64,000 nucleotides of DNA from assembly GCF_003259505.1 (NCBI RefSeq), contig NZ_QLLK01000005.1, forward strand, positions 358,210 through 422,209, given 5' to 3'. The notes below the pieces were generated by a model. That model was not told the DNA's origin, did no database searches, and worked only from the letters and a program-made list of their open reading frames with translations. How positions within the stretch are numbered: the first letter of the stretch is position 1; each line of letters opens with the position of its first letter. Of the stretch, positions 9,059 to 17,508 are shown one piece after another. The translations under genes were made by a program, and so were the position numbers. Source of the DNA: Algoriphagus yeomjeoni. GTDB taxonomy: Bacteria; Bacteroidota; Bacteroidia; Cytophagales; Cyclobacteriaceae.

Positions 9059-12040
9059 TTATCTCCTATCCAAAGCGCTACCTCCACCTTGTTGAGGCCC
9101 TAGGAATTGTTCCATTCTAAGCTTTAGCTCCTGAGCTTTTTCCTGATAACCTCTTTCTTCCAAAAGTGGAATGAAATAGCGAATCATCTCGATTGATATC
9201 ATCATTTCTCTGTCATATTCTCTGTTTTCCTCTGTGTAGAACTCGATCATGTCCAAGGATTTCTTCGAAACCTCGTTTATGATATCTAGCGCTTTTTCAT
9301 CTTCACCTACCTCAAAGAAAAGTGGTACGGACTGTCCGCTAGACAGGTCATAAGGAATTGCTTCATTCGGCATTACTTCCAATCCGTAGTTTAGAAGAGT
9401 AGCTGCTTTTTCCATATCACCTTCATCTAACAGCGCAATGACAATGCTGTTCAATGCGCTTCTATGATTCGAAGCAAATCTTCTGTATTCCTCGTCCAGG
9501 TAAGCATCAGGATTGTTCATGCCTCGGAAAGAAAACTTGGTCATGTAGTTTTCATAAGCCAAATCAGCATTTACGAGCTCTTCGCGTATGTATTCAGGCT
9601 TTCTCACTGGAAGTAAGCGATAAGTCAACCCTTCCATCACGACGTGATCTTGTACGTTGATTCCAATAGTTGCAAGGGAAGTATTGTTAAAGTAGATCGG
9701 TCTTTCCCAATTATTGGATACAATCAAATCAATTAGCATCAAAGTGCCTTTGGTGACATAGTTTCCAGTGATTTGAAGATTCATTTGCGGCGCAAAAAGC
9801 GGCGCAAATTCCTCAGGGATGATGTCCTTATTAGCGACTGATGCGCTATCTACTTCCATAATCAAGTTTCTGGAAGGAACCATGTTTGCAACAGATTTAC
9901 CGCCAGTTTCCATCTTCAAAAGATCAGATCCTGAATTCAAAAGCTTCAGGTATTCCTTTGCAGAGATCGCATTTAGATTCTCTCTTTCCATCACGTAAAG
10001 CACATCATTCGTACCTTTTTGATATCGGTTAGGATCTAGACTGAATGGCAAAGCTTCAGACTCATTCACAGGTCTTGTCATTTGCTCCACATACCAATCC
10101 GTATCGAAATAACTCAAGACAATAACTCTCACGTCGGTGCGGAATCCTTCTACTTCCTGCACATACCAAAGCGGGAAAGTGTCGTTATCTCCACCTGTGA
10201 AAAGAATTGCATTTGGCGCACAGGATGCAAGGAAGTTTCTAGCAGAGTCAACAGAGAAATACCTATCTCTTCTATTGTGATCATTCCAGTTTTGAGCTCC
10301 CATTAGGCCAGCAACAGGAAGGGTAAGCAAAGTCGCTATGATTCCTGCTGTTGCGAGGTTTTTGGTAGCACGACCAATCATATGTGCTATGGCCATGGTG
10401 CCAAGTCCTATCCATATTGCGAATGCATAAAAGCTACCAACGTAGATGTAATCCCGCTCTCTAGGCTCCACTGGTGGGGAGTTCAGGTAAAGAACCAATA
10501 CCACACCCATCATCAGGAATAGCATCAGGTTTACATAGAAGGATTTCGGGTCAACTTTAGCCTGAAAAAACAAGCCAATAATTCCCAGCAAAAGTGGAAG
10601 CATCAGGTAATTATTGTGCCCTTTGTTCTCGGTGATATAATCGGGATAATCTTTGAAAGCATCCGTAATTCCTATCCATGGCGCATCGCCAAAGTCTGAT
10701 TCTCTTCCTGAGAAATTCCACATAAAGTATCGCCAGTACATATGCCCTAGCTGATGTGAGAACATGAAATAAATGTTGTCTCCGAAAGAAGGCTCTTGTC
10801 CTTCTCGTAATCCAAGTTTTTGGCGGTAAAGTCTCTTGTGGCTTTCCTGAGTAGAATAAATTCGAGGCAGAATAGTTGTCTTCGTAGGGTCGTAAGTATT
10901 GACCAAGGAATAATCTACAATCTCGTATTTATCCTTGCCCTTCATGTAAACAGGAGCACCTTCTTCTTGAGCTACTAATTGCGCGGTGAAATACTGCCCA
11001 TGCAACAAAGGTCTGTAGCCATACTGCTCACGTTTCAAATACGAAACGTAGCTAATGATATCTTTTGGGGCATTTTCGTTGATAATAGGATCTTGATTGG
11101 CACGTACTACGATTAGCGCATAACTCGCATAGCCAATCAAAATGAAAATGAAGGATAGAAGAGCTGTGTTTAGGATGGCATTCCCTTTCTTCCGAGAATA
11201 TCTGTAGGCATAAAATACAGCAACAAAAAACAGAATCATAAATACAACGATTCCTGACCCAAAAGGCAATCCAATGCTGTTTACAAAGAAAATTTCCATG
11301 GAACCAGCCAAACTTGGAAGGCCCGGAATAATAAGATTGTTAATGATAATTAGGGCAACACCACCGAGGAACATGGCGAAAAAGCCTCCTTTTAAAGTCG
11401 GGTTTTCGTACTTTTTGAAATAGTAGATGAGAGCCAGAGCTGGCAAAGTCACCAAGTTCAGTAAGTGAACACCAATAGAAAGACCAACCAAATAGGCGAT
11501 GAAAATCATCCATTTGTTCTCCTCACGAGGGTCTTTGATCACGTCCCACTTCAGGAATGCCCAAATTACTATGGCTGTAAAAAAGGATGACATAGCATAT
11601 ACCTCTGACTCAACTGCAGAAAACCAGAAGCTGTCTGAGAAAGTATAAACCAAAGCCCCTACTATTCCAGCACCCATCAAAGTGATTGTTTCGCCTTTGC
11701 TTTCCTGACCTTCAACTACTTTGAAAAGTCTTTTTCCAAATAAAGTGATAGACCAAAAAAGGAATAAGATGGAGAAACTTGAGAACAGTGCACTTCCTAT
11801 ATTCATCCAATAAGCTACCTGTAAAGGATCTCCGAAGGCGAAGAAGCTGAACATTCTATATACTAGTAGGAAAAATGGAGCTCCTGGAGGGTGTGGAACT
11901 TGCAACTTGTAGGCTACCGCTATGAACTCTCCTGGATCCCAGAAACTTGCAGTTTGTTCGACAGTAAGCACGTAAACTAGAGTAGCTACCGCAAAAACGA
12001 CCCAACCGGTCAGATTATTGATTTGCTTGTAATTGAGCAT
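9059..12040 (-). CDS. DUF2723 multi-pass membrane protein, TMEM260-like glycosyltransferase (GT117 type)
   Basis: A 993-residue integral membrane protein. An early extracytoplasmic loop carries the family signature SFWDPGEF and PHPPGAP (about residues 32-55), which corresponds to the acidic catalytic loop of GT-C mannosyltransferases. About a dozen hydrophobic helices follow, then a soluble part from about residue 590, and a C-terminal helical TPR-like region (about 860-980) ending in a Gly/Gln-rich tail. DUF2723 proteins are related to human TMEM260, a protein O-mannosyltransferase. In Bacteroidota a role in periplasmic protein or glycan glycosylation is likely but unproven. The gene is monocistronic, with its own terminator and a divergent neighbour. 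Confidence 0.85.
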   Translation of the reverse strand: MLNYKQINNLTGWVVFAVATLVYVLTVEQTASFWDPGEFIAVAYKLQVPHPPGAPFFLLVYRMFSFFAFGDPLQVAYWMNIGSALFSSFSILFLFWSITLFGKRLFKVVEGQESKGETITLMGAGIVGALVYTFSDSFWFSAVESEVYAMSSFFTAIVIWAFLKWDVIKDPREENKWMIFIAYLVGLSIGVHLLNLVTLPALALIYYFKKYENPTLKGGFFAMFLGGVALIIINNLIIPGLPSLAGSMEIFFVNSIGLPFGSGIVVFMILFFVAVFYAYRYSRKKGNAILNTALLSFIFILIGYASYALIVVRANQDPIINENAPKDIISYVSYLKREQYGYRPLLHGQYFTAQLVAQEEGAPVYMKGKDKYEIVDYSLVNTYDPTKTTILPRIYSTQESHKRLYRQKLGLREGQEPSFGDNIYFMFSHQLGHMYWRYFMWNFSGRESDFGDAPWIGITDAFKDYPDYITENKGHNNYLMLPLLLGIIGLFFQAKVDPKSFYVNLMLFLMMGVVLVLYLNSPPVEPRERDYIYVGSFYAFAIWIGLGTMAIAHMIGRATKNLATAGIIATLLTLPVAGLMGAQNWNDHNRRDRYFSVDSARNFLASCAPNAILFTGGDNDTFPLWYVQEVEGFRTDVRVIVLSYFDTDWYVEQMTRPVNESEALPFSLDPNRYQKGTNDVLYVMERENLNAISAKEYLKLLNSGSDLLKMETGGKSVANMVPSRNLIMEVDSASVANKDIIPEEFAPLFAPQMNLQITGNYVTKGTLMLIDLIVSNNWERPIYFNNTSLATIGINVQDHVVMEGLTYRLLPVRKPEYIREELVNADLAYENYMTKFSFRGMNNPDAYLDEEYRRFASNHRSALNSIVIALLDEGDMEKAATLLNYGLEVMPNEAIPYDLSSGQSVPLFFEVGEDEKALDIINEVSKKSLDMIEFYTEENREYDREMMISIEMIRYFIPLLEERGYQEKAQELKLRMEQFLGPQQGGGSALDRR

Positions 12041-12142
12041 TTAATAAGTAGAATTTGACTGGCGAAAATAAAAAAAATAAATGCCAATTAAGGTGAATTA
12101 AGGTATTTTAAAACAGGGACTGCTTTACCATTTCATGCCTAT

Positions 12143-12156
12143 GTGATATTAATTAC
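12143..12156 (+). promoter_or_regulatory. Crp/Fnr-like dyad upstream of thioredoxin gene
   Basis: GTGA-TATTAA-TTAC, centre 12149.5, is 29.5 bp upstream of the first base of the -7 box TACTTTTG (12179-12186). No TTG stands at the -33 distance (12157-12159 is CGT). The same geometry recurs at 12537-12550 and 17473-17486. Confidence 0.6.
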
Positions 12157-12178
12157 CGTTCTGAACTGATTTTGCTTC

Positions 12179-12186
12179 TACTTTTG
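12179..12186 (+). promoter_or_regulatory. -7 promoter box TACTTTTG of thioredoxin gene
   Basis: Exact match to TAnnTTTG, 22 nt before the ATG. This predicts a short leader of roughly 20 nt. Confidence 0.65.
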
Positions 12187-12208
12187 TTGTGTCAAATAAA
12201 TAGAAACC

Positions 12209-12529
12209 ATGAGTACACAAGCCAAAACATTTCAAGAACTGATAGACGGAGACCAAGCAGTATTGGTGGATTTCTTTGCCACTTGGTGTGGTCCGTGTAA
12301 AATGATGCAGCCTATTTTAGAGGATGCGGCTAAGCAATTAGGCAGTAAAGTGAAGATTCTAAAAGTAGATGTAGATAAGAATCAGTTAGCTGCCAGTAAA
12401 TTTCAAGTTCGCGGTGTGCCTACTTTGATTCTCTTCCAAAAAGGAAAAATTCTTTGGAGAGAGTCAGGTGTTGTTCCTACACATCAGCTTATCAATACTT
12501 TAAATAATAACATTAAAGATACTGTTTGA
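12209..12529 (+). CDS. trxA: Thioredoxin
   Basis: A 106-residue cytosolic thioredoxin of standard length and no signal peptide. The active site is WCGPC (Cys27, Cys30) and the cis-proline is Pro71 (GVPT). It reduces disulfides and per-sulfides on proteins. It lies 84 nt upstream of a persulfide-type MBL/rhodanese gene. Its promoter shares the dyad/-7 arrangement of that gene and of tsdA, so it is likely the thioredoxin serving sulfane-sulfur turnover as well as general redox duty; that assignment is inference. Confidence 0.96.
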   Translation: MSTQAKTFQELIDGDQAVLVDFFATWCGPCKMMQPILEDAAKQLGSKVKILKVDVDKNQLAASKFQVRGVPTLILFQKGKILWRESGVVPTHQLINTLNNNIKDTV

Positions 12530-12536
12530 ATACTGT

Positions 12537-12550
12537 GTGACAAAAGTCAT
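12537..12550 (+). promoter_or_regulatory. Crp/Fnr-like dyad upstream of MBL/rhodanese gene
   Basis: GTGA-CAAAAG-TCAT, centre 12543.5, is exactly 29.5 bp upstream of the -7 box TACTTTTG. The -33 position (12551-12553, CCT) lacks TTG. It starts 8 nt after the trxA stop, so it separates the two genes into different transcription units. Confidence 0.65.
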
Positions 12551-12572
12551 CCTCCGCATAGGAGCAAAGGGC

Positions 12573-12580
12573 TACTTTTG
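12573..12580 (+). promoter_or_regulatory. -7 promoter box TACTTTTG of MBL/rhodanese gene
   Basis: Exact TAnnTTTG match, 33 nt before the ATG at 12614. It is the same octamer as the trxA promoter. Confidence 0.65.
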
Positions 12581-12613
12581 TTTATCTAATAGAAAAATAA
12601 TAAAAAAAGACAT

Positions 12614-14035
12614 ATGAAAATCGAACAAATATATACTGGATGTCTTGCTCAAGGTGCGTACTACATTGAGTCAGATGGAGAAGCGGCGGTAATTGACCCG
12701 CTTAGAGAAGTTCAGCCTTACATAGAGAAAGCTGAGCGAAGAAATGCTAAGATCAAGTATGTGTTTGAAACACACTTCCACGCTGATTTCGTGTCAGGTC
12801 ACCAAGATCTTTCGGCAAAAACAGGCGCTCCTATAGTATATGGACCTACGACTATGAAAATGGGCTTTGATGCAATTGTTGCTGAAGATGGTCAGGAGTT
12901 CAAAATCGGGAAGGCTAAGATAAAGGTGCTCCATACTCCTGGACATACCATGGAGAGTTCTTGTTACTTGTTATTCAACGAAGAAGGAAATCCTGAGGCA
13001 ATATTTACCGGAGATACCTTATTTATAGGAGATGTGGGAAGACCTGACTTGGCACAGAAAGTAGTTGCAGATTTGACCCAGGAAATCTTAGCTGGGCATA
13101 TGTATGATTCCCTTCGAAATAAGATAATGCCACTTCCAGATGACTTAATCGTCTACCCAGCTCATGGTGCAGGATCTGCTTGTGGTAAAAATATGAGTAA
13201 GGAAACCTCAGATACCCTAGGTAATCAGAAGAAAACCAATTATGCTCTTCAGGAGATTACCAAAGAACAGTTCATTAAAGAATTGATTACTGGATTGACT
13301 CCGCCTCCTGCGTACTTCCCGCAGAACGTCATGATGAACATCGAAGGTTATGACAGCATTGATGCAGTTTTAGAAAGAGGAGTGAGGCCTTTGACTCCTT
13401 CAGAATTTGAAGCTGCCGCAAATGAGACCGGAGCTTTGATTCTGGATACCCGGGCACCGCAGGTTTTTGCAAAAGGATTTGTTCCAAACTCAGTTAATAT
13501 TGGAATTGACGGAAGTTTTGCGGTTTGGGTTGGTGCAATGATACCGGACTTGAAGCAAGAAATCTTAGTAGTTGCGGATGAAGGAAGAGAAGAAGAGGTA
13601 ATCACACGATTGGCTAGAGTGGGTTACGATTATGCGATCGGATATTTGAATGGAGGAATTGAAGCTTGGGAAAAATCAGGTCAAGAAATCGATCAAATAG
13701 AGTCGATAAGCGCTGAAGAGCTTGCGAAAAGACAGGCAGAAAATGCTGAAATCAATATTCTAGATGTGAGAAAGAATAGCGAGTTTCTTTCCGAGCACGT
13801 GGAGAATGCAGAAAATGCACCACTCGATTATATCAACGAGAGTATGCAGAAAATCGATAAAGACAAAACCTACTTCGTGCACTGTGCAGGTGGGTATAGA
13901 TCAATGGTTTTCAATTCTATTTTGAGAGCTAGAGGTTATGATAATCTCATCGATGTCAAAGGTGGATTCAAGGATATCAAAGATTCTGAGAAGTTCAAGG
14001 TTACTGATTATGTTTGCCCAACTACGTTATTGTAG
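12614..14035 (+). CDS. Persulfide dioxygenase-like MBL hydrolase fused to two rhodanese domains
   Basis: 473 residues. The N-terminal metallo-beta-lactamase domain has THFHADF (His54, His56, Asp58), TPGHT and FTGDTLFIGDVGR, the pattern of ETHE1-type persulfide dioxygenases. Phe59 replaces the His of two-metal hydrolases, consistent with a mononuclear iron site. Two rhodanese domains follow. The first (about residues 265-350) has lost the active-site Cys (VVADEGREEEV in its place). The second (about 370-460) keeps it in HCAGGYRS. The protein probably oxidises glutathione or other low-molecular-weight persulfide to sulfite and moves sulfane sulfur. It is upstream of the YeeE/YedE halves and close to a tsdA-like gene, giving a coherent sulfur cluster. 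It is probably cytosolic. Confidence 0.88.
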   Translation: MKIEQIYTGCLAQGAYYIESDGEAAVIDPLREVQPYIEKAERRNAKIKYVFETHFHADFVSGHQDLSAKTGAPIVYGPTTMKMGFDAIVAEDGQEFKIGKAKIKVLHTPGHTMESSCYLLFNEEGNPEAIFTGDTLFIGDVGRPDLAQKVVADLTQEILAGHMYDSLRNKIMPLPDDLIVYPAHGAGSACGKNMSKETSDTLGNQKKTNYALQEITKEQFIKELITGLTPPPAYFPQNVMMNIEGYDSIDAVLERGVRPLTPSEFEAAANETGALILDTRAPQVFAKGFVPNSVNIGIDGSFAVWVGAMIPDLKQEILVVADEGREEEVITRLARVGYDYAIGYLNGGIEAWEKSGQEIDQIESISAEELAKRQAENAEINILDVRKNSEFLSEHVENAENAPLDYINESMQKIDKDKTYFVHCAGGYRSMVFNSILRARGYDNLIDVKGGFKDIKDSEKFKVTDYVCPTTLL

Positions 14036-14115
14036 TAGGAAGACGTAAGACATTAGATTCTAGAGCCCAGAATTAAGGGGCAAGAAGCAAGAGTCAAGAG
14101 TTTGTATTCTCAACC

Positions 14116-14139
14116 GTGGTCTGTGTCCTCACAGACCAC
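14116..14139 (+). terminator. Hairpin between MBL/rhodanese and YeeE genes
   Basis: GTGGTCTGTG (14116-14125) pairs perfectly with CACAGACCAC (14130-14139), loop TCCT. Only a short, mixed T-stretch follows (TTGGTTT), so it is a weak terminator or attenuator that could lower expression of the transporter genes relative to the enzyme gene. Confidence 0.5.
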
Positions 14140-14198
14140 TTGGTTTAACATTCAAGCTTTAAAATAGCTGTAAATTATATCACCCAATTAATATTCAA

Positions 14199-14780
14199 AT
14201 GAATCAATTTATTGACTGGATTAGCCAACCTTGGCCTTGGTATGTGGCAGGTCCTATGATTGGACTTACTGTTCCGGCTCTGCTCATTTTGGGAAATAAG
14301 AGCTTTGGAATCTCTTCATCGCTTCGTCATGCCTGTGCGATTTGCATTCCGGCCGGCATTCCTTTTTTCAATTACAACTGGAGAAAGGAAATGTGGAATC
14401 TGGTATTTGTCTTAGGAGTCTTGATTGGAGGCTTTGTAGCTACCACATTCATTTCTAACCCTGATGAAATCGTCCTAGCCTCCAAAACGCAGGCTGATTT
14501 GACAGCCTTGGGAATCACTGATTTCTCAGGCTTGATGCCTTCTGATATTTTCTCTTGGGAAAACCTATTTACAGCAAAAGGATTGGTGTTTTTCGTTTTA
14601 GGTGGATTTCTGGTTGGTTTCGGAACTCGCTATGCTGGAGGCTGTACCTCTGGTCATGCAATCATGGGGATCAGTTCTCTCCAATGGCCATCTTTAGTAG
14701 CGACCATTTTCTTTATGTTGGGAGGTTTTTTGATGACTCTGGTATTTCTAGGTCCTTTAATGAAATTGGTAGGATTTTAA
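14199..14780 (+). CDS. YeeE/YedE-family sulfur-compound transporter, first half
   Basis: A 193-residue membrane protein with about five hydrophobic segments and the family signature [10 protein letters not shown] (about residues 146-155), which contains the Cys used for thiosulfate passage in characterised YeeE/TsuA. It represents only the N-terminal half of the long YeeE; the other half is the next gene, 10 nt downstream. Split two-gene forms are common in this family. It probably imports or exports thiosulfate or a related sulfane-sulfur compound across the inner membrane, feeding the upstream persulfide enzyme. Confidence 0.88.
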   Translation: MNQFIDWISQPWPWYVAGPMIGLTVPALLILGNKSFGISSSLRHACAICIPAGIPFFNYNWRKEMWNLVFVLGVLIGGFVATTFISNPDEIVLASKTQADLTALGITDFSGLMPSDIFSWENLFTAKGLVFFVLGGFLVGFGTRYAGGCTSGHAIMGISSLQWPSLVATIFFMLGGFLMTLVFLGPLMKLVGF

Positions 14781-14790
14781 TTTACTGAAA

Positions 14791-15276
14791 ATGAAAGTTG
14801 TTGAAAAAAATATACAAGAAGTAGTTTGTGATGCTCCTAATTCACAGACTACAGGAGAGAAAGGTTTGGCTTTAGTGAAATATTTAATTCTCGGGGTTTT
14901 GTTCGGAATCGTGTTTGTGAAAGCAGAGATTATCTCATGGTTTAGAATTCAGGAAATGTTTCGGTTAGATTCCTTTCACATGTACGGAGTGATTGGATCA
15001 GCGATAGTTACAGGAATTATTTCCATCCAATTGATCAAGCGATTAAAAATCAAATCTATTGCTGGAGAGGAGATTAAGATACCTAAGAAAGAATTCCGAA
15101 AAGGTCAGATTTACGGTGGGTTTATATTCGGATTAGGATGGGCGATTACTGGAACTTGCCCAGGTCCACTATTTGCACAAATAGGGAGTGGGTTTACAGT
15201 AATTATTATAACCTTGCTTTCCGCCATCGCAGGCACTTGGGTATATGGAAAATTCTCCGATAAGCTCCCCAATTAA
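14791..15276 (+). CDS. YeeE/YedE-family transporter, second half (DUF6691 type)
   Basis: 161 residues with about four membrane segments and the matching motif GTCPGPLF (about residues 127-134). The first 25 residues are polar. Together with the preceding gene it should form the complete sulfur-compound channel with one conserved Cys from each half. A strong intrinsic terminator follows at 15309-15338, so the unit 12614-15276 (MBL/rhodanese plus two transporter halves) is closed on the right. Confidence 0.86.
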   Translation: MKVVEKNIQEVVCDAPNSQTTGEKGLALVKYLILGVLFGIVFVKAEIISWFRIQEMFRLDSFHMYGVIGSAIVTGIISIQLIKRLKIKSIAGEEIKIPKKEFRKGQIYGGFIFGLGWAITGTCPGPLFAQIGSGFTVIIITLLSAIAGTWVYGKFSDKLPN

Positions 15277-15308
15277 TTAGCAGATGATTCAAATAATGCG
15301 ATTAACAG

Positions 15309-15338
15309 ACCACTTTCTGAATAGAGAGTGGTTTTTTT
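15309..15338 (+). terminator. Rho-independent terminator after the YeeE/YedE pair
   Basis: ACCACTTTCT (15309-15318) pairs with AGAGAGTGGT (15323-15332) with one G:T pair and a 4-nt loop, followed by seven T. It shares the 11-mer ACAGACCACTT with the hairpin at 14116-14139. Confidence 0.85.
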
Positions 15339-15417
15339 AGTCAAAAACTTTTTTGATAATAAAGCGCACAATAAAAATTGCGGTAACGATTACGGCTCCT
15401 GCTATGACCAATTCCAT
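15337..15417 (-). CDS. Possible 26-residue membrane micro-protein
   Basis: From an ATG at 15417 to a TAA at 15337 the minus strand encodes one hydrophobic helix followed by RFIIKKVFD, a typical positive-inside single-pass layout. A longer in-frame version starting at 15531 would add a low-complexity polar N-terminus that looks non-coding. There is no recognisable ribosome site or homology I can name. It overlaps the T-run of the terminator on the other strand. Confidence 0.3.
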   Translation of the reverse strand: MELVIAGAVIVTAIFIVRFIIKKVFD

Positions 15418-15505
15418 GGGTTTGCTTATAAGATGAATGAGGTTATGATAACTGGTTTGTCTATGCAATGTTCGTGATTGACCATGAATTTGCAGTAATG
15501 TTCTG

Positions 15506-15513
15506 TACTTTTG
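15506..15513 (+). promoter_or_regulatory. -7 promoter box TACTTTTG for the MFS gene
   Basis: Exact TAnnTTTG match 25 nt before the ATG at 15539. There is no TTG at the ideal -33 distance, and no GTGA dyad at the -29.5 position seen in the sulfur promoters. Confidence 0.5.
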
Positions 15514-15538
15514 TGAGCCTCTTAAACCCAACTATTTG

Positions 15539-16714
15539 ATGAACACACTCTCCAAAAGACGAGTTGCCCTAGGGGCATTTTTCTTTTTCGTAGGTCTTTG
15601 CTTTGCTTCATGGGCAGCTAGAATTCCAGATATTCAATCCAAGTTTGATCTTTCAGAAGGGCAGCTTGGGACGTTGTTACTCTTTTTGCCACTTGGTTCT
15701 GTTATTGGTTTGCCTATCGCTGGCTGGGCTGTACATCAGTTTGGGAGCCGTACTGTGGTTATGTTTGGGGCTTTTGCATACGCGATGACATTACCTTTGA
15801 TTGGCTTGGCGCCGACTACATGGTTGTTGATTCCAGTGTTGATTGTATATGGAATGCTGGGTAATGTGATGAATATCTCATTGAATACCCAGGCATTGGG
15901 ATTGGAGGATGAAATGGGTAAAAGTATTCTAGCCTCCTTCCATGGTCTATGGAGTTTGGCAGGTTTTTCTGGTGCTGGCTTAGGTGCCTTGATGATATTT
16001 TTAGGATTGTCACCTGCGCAGCATTATGGGGTGGTGATGGTGATTTCTATTACCATTATTCTTTCTGCCCAGCGTTATATCATTAAAGACAAAAAAGTCT
16101 CAGAAAGTGGAGGCGGTTTGGTGTTGAAAAAACCAGATGCACTGTTGATGCGAATAAGCTTGATTGCTTTTCTGGGTATGATGGCCGAGGGCTGTATGTT
16201 TGATTGGTCCGGTGTGTATTTTAAAAAAGTAATTCAATCAGATCCTTCATTAATAGCCTTAGGATATGTTGCTTTCATGGGGACTATGGCAGCAGGAAGG
16301 TTTATAACTGATAAAGTTGCCGCCAGATATACCAAAGTAGAGGTGATTCAAGTGAGTGGTATATTGATATTTATTGGATTAAGTTTAGCTGTAATTTTCC
16401 CTACAGTTCTAATGGCAACGATCGGGTTTTTACTGGTTGGACTTGGAGTAGCGTCTATCATTCCGCTCTCCTATAGCATTGCTGGCAGATCTAAGCTCTA
16501 TACTCCTAGCGTTGCTTTGGCTTTGGTATCCACCATTTCATTTTTTGGATTTTTGCTTGGTCCGCCGATGATTGGATTTATTGCTGAACTATTTAATTTG
16601 AAAGTCTCTTTTGGATTAATAGCTTTAGCAGGATTGGGAATTACTGTACTTTCAAGTATCAGAAAAGCAGTCTTTCTTATTCCAATCAAATCCTCACCAA
16701 ATCGAGCTAAATGA
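15539..16714 (+). CDS. Major facilitator superfamily transporter (YbjJ-like)
   Basis: The ATG at 15539 is preferred over an adjacent in-frame TTG, giving 391 residues with about 12 hydrophobic helices in two halves, the usual MFS size. The N-terminal signature FASWAARIPDIQ and the GxxxGxxxAGW motif of helix 2 match the YbjJ-like group of sugar or multidrug-type carriers. The substrate is unknown. Its stop overlaps the start of the thioesterase gene by 4 nt (ATGA), so the two are translationally coupled. Confidence 0.85.
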   Translation: MNTLSKRRVALGAFFFFVGLCFASWAARIPDIQSKFDLSEGQLGTLLLFLPLGSVIGLPIAGWAVHQFGSRTVVMFGAFAYAMTLPLIGLAPTTWLLIPVLIVYGMLGNVMNISLNTQALGLEDEMGKSILASFHGLWSLAGFSGAGLGALMIFLGLSPAQHYGVVMVISITIILSAQRYIIKDKKVSESGGGLVLKKPDALLMRISLIAFLGMMAEGCMFDWSGVYFKKVIQSDPSLIALGYVAFMGTMAAGRFITDKVAARYTKVEVIQVSGILIFIGLSLAVIFPTVLMATIGFLLVGLGVASIIPLSYSIAGRSKLYTPSVALALVSTISFFGFLLGPPMIGFIAELFNLKVSFGLIALAGLGITVLSSIRKAVFLIPIKSSPNRAK

Positions 16715-17427
16715 ATTTAAAGCCTTCCTTTCAGTTTCAAAAAGATTTTGAGGTTCGATCTTATCAGGTAGATCCAGAAGGGAAATTGAGCTTGACCGCA
16801 TTATCTAATTTATTTCAGGAAATAGCCTGGAGGCATGCTGATTCAGCTGATTTTGGAAGGAACTTGCAAGACCAGAATCTCTCATGGATTCTTTCACGAA
16901 TAGAAATCAAATGTGAGAATTTGCCTTCTTGGGGAGATTCGATTAAGGTCTATACCGCAGGAAGAGGCGTAGATAAGCTTTTTGCTTTTCGGGAATTTCT
17001 GATTACCAATCCTTCCGGAGATATCCTTGCCCAAGCAATGAGTTCTTGGGTTCTGATGAATGTGGTGACAAAACGGATTTTCAGGCCAGAAAATGCATTG
17101 CCTGCGGAGCTTTTTGACCCTAAAGAAAAGCCAGCTTGGCAACCTGAAAAAATCAAATTAAAGGGAGTATTACTAAAATCTGAGAAGTTGAAGGTTAGGC
17201 ACTCCGATCTTGATCTGAACAATCACGTGAATAATACGAGCTATGTGCAATGGGTCGAGAATGTCCTTAGGGAAAATGGTTGTCATACGCTGCCTTTTTT
17301 AATCAATTATCTGGCAGAATGCGTATTGGGAGACGAGTTGGATATTCATTTATACAAACAGCAGAATAATTACCTGGTACTAGGGACTATTGGTGATAAG
17401 CAAGTGTTTTTGGCTGAAGCCAAATGA
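16711..17427 (+). CDS. Acyl-ACP thioesterase
   Basis: 238 residues made of two hot-dog folds (about 1-135 and 150-238), the standard architecture of FatA/FatB-like bacterial acyl-ACP thioesterases. The HSDLDLNNHVNNTSY segment (about residues 168-182) is the second-fold signature with the Asn and His implicated in catalysis. It releases fatty acids from acyl carrier protein in the cytosol. It overlaps the MFS gene by 4 nt, so the transporter may move a product or related acid; this is speculative. Confidence 0.9.
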   Translation: MNLKPSFQFQKDFEVRSYQVDPEGKLSLTALSNLFQEIAWRHADSADFGRNLQDQNLSWILSRIEIKCENLPSWGDSIKVYTAGRGVDKLFAFREFLITNPSGDILAQAMSSWVLMNVVTKRIFRPENALPAELFDPKEKPAWQPEKIKLKGVLLKSEKLKVRHSDLDLNNHVNNTSYVQWVENVLRENGCHTLPFLINYLAECVLGDELDIHLYKQQNNYLVLGTIGDKQVFLAEAK

Positions 17428-17472
17428 GAATACTGAATTTGACATAGTATTACTGTTTTTTGAATAGCCAAG

Positions 17473-17486
17473 GTGATCTTCGTCAC
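17473..17486 (+). promoter_or_regulatory. Crp/Fnr-like dyad upstream of tsdA-like gene
   Basis: GTGA-TCTTCG-TCAC, a perfect half-site pair, has its centre at 17479.5. That is again exactly 29.5 bp upstream of a -7-like box (CATTTTTG). The -33 position (17487-17489, ATG) lacks TTG. It is the best of the three sites. Confidence 0.7.
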
Positions 17487-17508
17487 ATGCTTCGTGGATG
17501 ATTAACTT

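Noticed and set aside
14170..14183. GTAA-N6-TCAC dyad before the first YeeE gene, similar to the sulfur-promoter sites
   Set aside because: A -7 box 29.5 bp downstream would fall inside the gene (start 14199), and none is there. Treated as chance.
15337..15531. 64-residue version of the minus-strand small frame
   Set aside because: The extra 38 N-terminal residues are polar, unstructured and cover the promoter of the MFS gene; only the 26-residue hydrophobic end is worth keeping.
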